The notes under the pieces: generated by a model | What the model was told of the DNA's origin: nothing | Database searches by the model: none | Seen by the model: the letters and a program-made list of their open reading frames with translations, nothing else | Part shown: positions 5,382-8,633 of the stretch, piece by piece | Numbering within the stretch: the stretch's first letter is position 1 | Layout: every line of letters starts with the position of its first letter | Assembly: GCA_018897395.1 (NCBI GenBank) | Contig: JAHIKV010000144.1 | Coordinates: 1-8,633 of the forward strand | Length of the DNA: 8,633 bases | Direction: 5' to 3' | DNA from: Planctomycetota bacterium | GTDB taxonomy: Bacteria > Planctomycetota > Planctomycetia > Pirellulales > Thermoguttaceae | Position numbers and translations under genes: made by a program

Positions 5382-6395
5382 TCACGGCCCATGTGACCTT
5401 GCATAAGCCGTCAGCGCCAACAGGTTTGCTTCCGGCGTGTCGCGGGTTACTTCGCAGCCGGCGCCGACGATGTACCGCCCGCCCGCCTGACGATGGCACT
5501 CGGCAATCGCGGCGGCGACCGACTCGGGAGTGCCGCCGCGGAGCGTTTTCACCGGGTCGATGTTGCCGGCCAGGACTTGCTCCGGTCCCATCTCGCGGCG
5601 CGCCTCGTCCAGCGGGACCATCCAGTCGATGTCCACCATCTCGCAGCGGAGGCTGCCGACGCCCGAGAGGATGCGGCCGATGTTTCCGCAGACGTGCAGC
5701 CGCACCCGCGCCCCCATCGCGTGCAGGGCATCGACCATCTTACGCTCGTAGGGCAGGACGAACTCCTCGTAGATTCGCGGACCGACCAGCGATGCGGCGG
5801 CGTCGCCCACGCCGATCAGCTCTGCGCCGGCGTCGAGCTGCGCCCGGGCGAACTCCAATTCCATGCCCAGGACGAAGTCGAACAGGTCGCGGACGAAGGC
5901 CGGGTCGTCGTAGAAGTCGGTCATCAGTCGGTTGATGCCGCGCAGGTCGGCGGCCTCGGCGCAAGGCCCCTCGATCCAGCCCTCGACCAGTTTTTCGTCG
6001 CTCACCCGTTGGCGCAACAGTTCGGCGGCCCGGACGCGGTCGTGCATTCTGCCGCCGCCGAGCGGATCGGGGACCTCGAGCCGGGCCAGCACGCTTTTGT
6101 CGGCCAGCAGCGCATGGGTTTCGTCCACCGCCGGCGGCTGGTCGTCGAAGAATTGGATTTTCGCCCCGCAGTCGGCGGCCTCGCGCGTGGGGTCCGAGAT
6201 GCACGAGACGTAGTCGAAGTCGAACTTCTCGGCGGTGCGGATTTGCCCCTCGGCCAACACCCGATAATCCGCCGCGTACTTGCCGTACGGTTCGCCGAGC
6301 TGGTCGGCGGCGAACATCATCGTGATCGGCATCAGCGGCAGGGAATCGACGGGCGAACCATCGAACATCGCCAGAATTCGCTCGCGGCCGGTCAT
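5382..6395 (-). CDS. Uroporphyrinogen decarboxylase (URO-D) superfamily protein of the MtaA/CmuA type, probable cobamide methyltransferase
   Basis: A 337-residue TIM-barrel-type protein beginning TGRERILAMFDGSPVD, the typical opening of the superfamily. It carries the zinc-ligand pattern His-x-Cys-xn-Cys of methylcobamide:thiol methyltransferases: H234 and C236 in RLHVCGN, and C314 in GAGCEVTRDTP. GNIDP (277-281) and the late GCEVTRDTP block are typical of the family. True HemE enzymes lack this zinc triad, so haem synthesis is unlikely. The known chemistry of the subfamily is methyl transfer between a corrinoid protein or cobamide and a thiol; the substrate here is unknown. Its ATG overlaps the HEPN stop as ATGA (6392-6395), so translation is coupled to the toxin-antitoxin-like genes. 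The DUF1638 gene upstream is a recurrent neighbour of such methyltransferases. No corrinoid-binding protein lies in the window. The operon ends with the hairpin at 5234-5263. Confidence 0.8.
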   Translation of the reverse strand: MTGRERILAMFDGSPVDSLPLMPITMMFAADQLGEPYGKYAADYRVLAEGQIRTAEKFDFDYVSCISDPTREAADCGAKIQFFDDQPPAVDETHALLADKSVLARLEVPDPLGGGRMHDRVRAAELLRQRVSDEKLVEGWIEGPCAEAADLRGINRLMTDFYDDPAFVRDLFDFVLGMELEFARAQLDAGAELIGVGDAAASLVGPRIYEEFVLPYERKMVDALHAMGARVRLHVCGNIGRILSGVGSLRCEMVDIDWMVPLDEARREMGPEQVLAGNIDPVKTLRGGTPESVAAAIAECHRQAGGRYIVGAGCEVTRDTPEANLLALTAYARSHGP

Positions 6396-6781
6396 GGTTC
6401 TTCGATATTAAGTGCCAAGCGGAACGTCTTTCGCAACCTCTTTGCCATGACGACGGCCATTTTTGCTTTGTCACGATCGGCGGAAAGTCCGGGATATCGA
6501 AACGCAACGGCATACTCCGTCAACGCTTCCAAATCCAGACGAAAGGCTTCCCAGAGCGGATACATCTGAATACATGCGTCCAGCAAAACGCAAAGATCAT
6601 GCGTCTTGCCGAAAGGAATAGTCGCCGATTGGAGAATGCCCTTGAAATACTTTTCAACGCACTGCTGAGAGTGAAAGCAGGCCGCATCGTAGTTGGGGTT
6701 CTTGCGCGCCCGAATCTCTCGCAAAGCGGTTGCGAAGTCGCCTTCAGCTTTCTCGATCCACTCAGCCACCAGCGGATTCAT
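6392..6781 (-). CDS. HEPN-domain protein, partner of the MNT nucleotidyltransferase
   Basis: A 129-residue all-helical protein with the hallmark helix FHSQQCVEKYFKGIL (36-50), then KTHDLCVLLDAC (59-70) and the late RYPG (95-98). These match the small HEPN proteins that pair with minimal nucleotidyltransferases. In known pairs the HEPN chain is an RNase toxin or nucleotide-binding partner and the MNT chain neutralises it, in HepT/MntA by adding AMP to a tyrosine. The RNase motif Rx4-6H of HepT-type toxins is not visible here, so catalytic toxicity is doubtful and this may be the non-RNase HEPN branch. The start overlaps the MNT end by 20 bp (6762-6781), and the stop overlaps the UroD-like start by 4 bp, so this gene bridges both. 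Its DNA is slightly more A+T-rich than the UroD-like gene, which would fit insertion of the pair. Confidence 0.85.
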   Translation of the reverse strand: MNPLVAEWIEKAEGDFATALREIRARKNPNYDAACFHSQQCVEKYFKGILQSATIPFGKTHDLCVLLDACIQMYPLWEAFRLDLEALTEYAVAFRYPGLSADRDKAKMAVVMAKRLRKTFRLALNIEEP

Positions 6782-7082
6782 ACAGAGTGGCTCCTTCGGT
6801 CATAATCGTTGACAAAAAGTTGTCGCTCAGCGACAGTCGCCAGGACACGTCCTCGGGGGTCTTAACAATCAAATCAAGCGGAAAGGAATGACGAACGCGC
6901 CGGCGGATTTCCACCGCCTGGTCGAGAAACGACTTCTTGGTCGACATGACGATCAGCAGGTCCACATCGCTGTCGGGCGTGGCGTCTCCTCGGGCGTGAG
7001 AGCCGAAGAGGATCACCCGCCGGGGAGCGAATTGCTCGACCACACGATCGACGAAGGTCTGGATTTCCGCTTGGCCGGCCAT
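6762..7082 (-). CDS. Minimal nucleotidyltransferase (MNT) of an MNT/HEPN module
   Basis: A 106-residue protein of the DNA-polymerase-beta-like nucleotidyltransferase fold. The active site is complete: ILFGSHARGDATPDSDVDLL gives G27-S28 and the catalytic D39 and D41, and the third acidic residue is likely D70 in FPLDLIV. In characterised pairs such proteins AMPylate the HEPN partner and act as antitoxin. It precedes the HEPN gene and overlaps it by 20 bp, the usual gene order for one class of these modules. It follows the DUF1638 stop after 92 bp, the only real gap in the minus-strand group. A separate promoter could therefore sit between 7083 and 7174, though I see no convincing boxes. The ATG at 7082 has only a weak purine-rich site ahead. 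Confidence 0.88.
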   Translation of the reverse strand: MAGQAEIQTFVDRVVEQFAPRRVILFGSHARGDATPDSDVDLLIVMSTKKSFLDQAVEIRRRVRHSFPLDLIVKTPEDVSWRLSLSDNFLSTIMTEGATLYESAGG

Positions 7083-7174
7083 AATGATGAGTATACCCTG
7101 CCGCGGACGCGGCGAGCAAGCCCGGCCGTCGGACGGCGCTCGTTTCGTATTTCCTTCGCTTTTCCGCTCGCTGC

Positions 7175-7921
7175 TTATCCGTCGCGCGCCAACTTGACAA
7201 TCCGCTCGTCAAAGCTCGTCGCCACGCGTCCGCCGGGCGGAACCACCAAAAAACGCTCGTCGTCCCAGGGACCATCGACCAGCCGCTGGATCAAGGTCAT
7301 GTCGCCGGAGAGTTTTCCGAAGGTCCAGCCCCGCTCGGCCGCCTCGCGTCGGGCGTGTTGCTCGAAACGGTCGTCCGGCTCGACGCCCATCTCGATGAAC
7401 GTCAGACCGCTGTAGTTCCGCGTGATGTCGCCGAGTTGCTCGTGGAGGAACCGGGCGTTGTCCTCGCCGTACTTGGCGGCCAACTCCTCGTAGGTCTGCG
7501 TCATGCCCGACAGATGCTGGATCGAATCCCGGCCGAACTGTGTAAGCCCCTCGCCGCGTTCGATCCAACCGCTGGTCTTGAAGTAGACTCCGGGATGTTT
7601 TTGGAAGTAGTCGAGATACCGCTCCTTGTCGCCGAGAAAGAGGGTGATGCAGTCGTGGGCGCGGGGAAGGACCAGCGGGATGCCCCGAGCGGCGAGTCCC
7701 GCCACTCCGTTGCTGCACAGCGCGTAGCCGAGCAGCACCGCCTCGTACTTCGACTCATCGACGGCGGCCAGCGTCTCGGCCAGCCGCGCCGACATCCGCT
7801 CCTGGCCGACGTCGTGCAGTCCCTTGGGCAGGAATTCGAGGTCGATCTGGTTGACCGACCGCGCCACGGCGGCGCACAGTTCGCGGTAAAAGATTTCGCA
7901 GGCGATCAGTTTCAGTCGCAA
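7175..7921 (-). CDS. DUF1638-family protein, TTG start
   Basis: A 248-residue soluble protein matching DUF1638 by its three cysteine-centred blocks: LIACEIFYREL (C8), LLGYALCSNGVAGL (C69) and RAHDCITLFLGDK (H89, D90, C91). The three conserved cysteines and the His suggest a metal or cofactor site. The biochemical role of the family is not established. It is often found beside MtaA-like or MttB-like corrinoid methyltransferase genes, which fits the URO-D-type gene two genes downstream. The start is taken as TTG at 7921. The frame is open further upstream to a TGA but contains no ATG, and the conserved N-terminal block begins immediately after the TTG. A weak GAGA purine stretch lies before it. 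The interrupted spacing to its likely partner gene suggests the MNT/HEPN pair was inserted between them. Confidence 0.8.
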   Translation of the reverse strand: MRLKLIACEIFYRELCAAVARSVNQIDLEFLPKGLHDVGQERMSARLAETLAAVDESKYEAVLLGYALCSNGVAGLAARGIPLVLPRAHDCITLFLGDKERYLDYFQKHPGVYFKTSGWIERGEGLTQFGRDSIQHLSGMTQTYEELAAKYGEDNARFLHEQLGDITRNYSGLTFIEMGVEPDDRFEQHARREAAERGWTFGKLSGDMTLIQRLVDGPWDDERFLVVPPGGRVATSFDERIVKLARDG

Positions 7922-7997
7922 GATCGAGTCTCGTCGGGTTGACGACCTGTTTTCAGTTCTCAGTTTTCAATCGTCAGCGGCTGTCCAATAATAACTC

Positions 7998-8021
7998 CCC
8001 TCTCCCGCTTGCGGGAGAGGG
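7998..8021. repeat. GC-rich REP-like hairpin
   Basis: CCCTCTCCCGC (7998-8008) and GCGGGAGAGGG (8011-8021) form a perfect 11-bp stem, followed by ACAGGGGGTGAGGG. Closely similar intergenic sequences occur in many unrelated bacteria. It lies upstream of the DUF1638 start and has no T-run, so a terminator role is unlikely. Confidence 0.55.
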
Positions 8022-8064
8022 ACAGGGGGTGAGGGGGCGCTGCGTTGAAAACACGTAGTCGTAG

Positions 8065-8134
8065 TCGTAGGTTATGCTTTAGCATAACGAAATGCATTGA
8101 GGGTCAAGACGTTATGCTAAAGCATAACCTACGA
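8065..8134. repeat. 25-bp perfect inverted repeat with self-complementary arms (REP/BIME-like)
   Basis: The arm at 8065-8089 is the exact reverse complement of 8110-8134, separated by 20 bases. Each arm also contains GTTATGCT(T/A)(T/A)AGCATAAC, which can fold on itself. The unit can therefore form either one long cruciform or two small hairpins, the layout of paired REP units (BIMEs) mobilised by REP-associated tyrosine transposases. No such transposase is in the window. Confidence 0.65.
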
Positions 8135-8197
8135 GTCTGCCCGGAAAAAGGGTCAATAGAGAAGCTCGCGGCAATCGTATTTCGGCAATTTGTTTTG

Positions 8198-8215
8198 ACG
8201 CCCGTTGACGGGCGT
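8198..8215. repeat. Short perfect hairpin ACGCCCGT/ACGGGCGT
   Basis: An 8-bp perfect stem (8198-8205 and 8208-8215) with a TG spacer has TTT on its right and TTTTG on its left. It could be a weak terminator for the minus-strand gene ending at 8465 or another dispersed palindrome. Position and T-runs do not decide between these. Confidence 0.35.
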
Positions 8216-8317
8216 TTCCGGCGCAGCCGGTCTCAGGCCCGGCGTTTAGAGACAGTCCGGCTTTTTTGGTGTTTTGGGTAATGTGCGTAACGGCTTTGAT
8301 GGCGAATCTCGGGTGTT

Positions 8318-8426
8318 CCTGGTGTCCTATGGTCATTGCACCGGCTGATTTCACCACAACATCTTGTATGTGGCAGCGTCCGCGAACACAGCATATCGTA
8401 GTGTGCAATGGTTGTAGGACACCAGG
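8318..8426 (-). mobile_element. 109-bp terminal-inverted-repeat element, copy 2 (inverted, intergenic)
   Basis: This is the reverse complement of 717-825 with a single difference (G at 8391 against the expected A). Ends, spacing and length are identical. Read in the orientation of copy 1 the left flank is GGGAATTG, against GGAAATTC for copy 1, which hints at a preferred G-run plus AATT target. The right flank shows no matching duplication, so the insertion signature is missing here. It sits 38 bp past the stop codon of the partial CHAT-type gene. Confidence 0.85.
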
Positions 8427-8464
8427 CAATTCCCGGATAATCCGGATAACCAGATTCATTACGG

Positions 8465-8633
8465 CTACTTCAGCTTGATGACCGGGCCGTCGGGTTCCGG
8501 CTCCGACTTGTCCGGCGAGGTGCCGCAATCGACAAGCATGTATCCGGCCCAGAAGAACGGATGGACCGCCTTGGGCGTTTCGTTGGTGCCCGAGCGCTTG
8601 ACGCGCGGCTCCGACGCGAGATTCAGCCGCGAG
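8465..8633 (-). CDS. C-terminus of a probable CHAT-domain protein (partial)
   Basis: On the minus strand a frame is open from the window edge (first full codon at 8632) to TAG at 8467-8465, giving 55 residues. The segment AVHPFFWAGYMLVD resembles the conserved end of CHAT (caspase-HetF-associated) domains, HPYYWAAFVLIGD, which is typically followed by a short tail; here the tail is CGTSPDKSEPEPDGPVIKLK. CHAT domains are caspase-like peptidase folds, often fused behind TPR repeats and used in regulated proteolysis or defence. The catalytic His and Cys and any TPR region would lie outside the window, so activity cannot be judged. Acidic/proline-rich spacing before IKLK is likely disordered. The call rests on one motif and is moderate in confidence. 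Confidence 0.6.
   Translation of the reverse strand, partial: SRLNLASEPRVKRSGTNETPKAVHPFFWAGYMLVDCGTSPDKSEPEPDGPVIKLK

Larger units (their letters stand above)
7922..8464. other. About 540 bp without a complete gene, rich in palindromes
   Basis: No coding sequence is convincing here. From left to right it holds a small CAGTTTTC/CAGTTCTC run (about 7950-7969), a GC-rich perfect hairpin (7998-8021), three CGTAG(T) units (8054-8070), a 25-bp inverted repeat (8065-8134), another GC hairpin (8198-8215) and a T6 tract near 8263. It ends with the inverted copy of the 109-bp element (8318-8426). The open frames at 8112-8528 (minus) and 8266-8478 (plus) arise from these repeats. Confidence 0.6.

Noticed and set aside
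5382..6395. Reading the URO-D-type gene as hemE (haem synthesis)
   Set aside because: The zinc triad His-x-Cys-xn-Cys and the DUF1638 neighbour fit the MtaA/CmuA methyltransferase branch instead.
7981..8430. CRISPR array or tRNA in the repeat-rich zone
   Set aside because: The repeats are of different kinds, not regularly spaced direct repeats with unique spacers, and no cloverleaf is apparent.
8266..8478. Short plus-strand open frame with WCPMVIAPADF...RTPGN, also seen on the minus strand at 689-880
   Set aside because: The shared peptide comes from the 109-bp repeat read in the same frame in both places; outside it the flanks differ and nothing supports a gene.
8112..8528. Minus-strand open frame of 138 codons over the repeat zone
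   Set aside because: It runs through three unrelated repeats and overlaps the better-supported CHAT-like end in another frame.

Overview
The window looks like a stretch of a GC-rich bacterial genome, most likely from the Planctomycetota. That assignment is an inference from high-GC codon use, a CHAT-type protein, MNT/HEPN and UroD-like genes, and several REP-like hairpin repeats between genes; no marker gene settles it. The left end (about 1-1030) is visibly richer in A+T than the rest and may be acquired DNA.

Layout. Positions 3-227 (+) hold the 3' end of an unrecognised gene, coupled by an ATGA overlap to a dCTP deaminase-like gene (224-1030, +). That gene carries an in-frame 109-bp palindromic element (717-825) flanked by 8-11 bp direct repeats. 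A multi-CxxC zinc protein follows (1094-1579, +). It converges on a two-gene operon on the minus strand, aclB (5003-3762) then aclA (3758-1596), encoding the two subunits of an ATP-citrate lyase. A bidirectional hairpin terminator (5234-5263) and a good sigma70-type promoter (5181-5209) separate it from the next minus-strand group: DUF1638 protein (7921-7175), MNT nucleotidyltransferase (7082-6762), HEPN protein (6781-6392) and UroD/MtaA-family methyltransferase-like protein (6395-5382). Upstream lies about 540 bp without a complete gene, packed with hairpins. It holds a second, inverted copy of the 109-bp element (8318-8426, 108 of 109 bases identical). The window closes with the C-terminus of a probable CHAT-domain protein (8632-8465, minus, cut by the window edge).

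How the genes may work together. AclB and AclA should cleave citrate with ATP and CoA to acetyl-CoA and oxaloacetate, for reductive TCA flux or for acetyl-CoA supply. AclA is unusual: between its succinyl-CoA-synthetase-alpha part and its citryl-CoA-lyase part it carries what looks like a degenerate extra copy of the first half of the lyase domain. The DUF1638 and UroD-like genes resemble parts of cobamide-dependent methyl-transfer systems. The MNT/HEPN pair sits between them and is translationally coupled to the UroD-like gene, so a toxin-antitoxin-type module is wired into a metabolic operon.

The most striking observation is the 109-bp terminal-inverted-repeat element. It occurs twice, is almost identical in both places, and once sits inside a conserved enzyme without breaking its reading frame, which recalls the Rickettsia palindromic elements.
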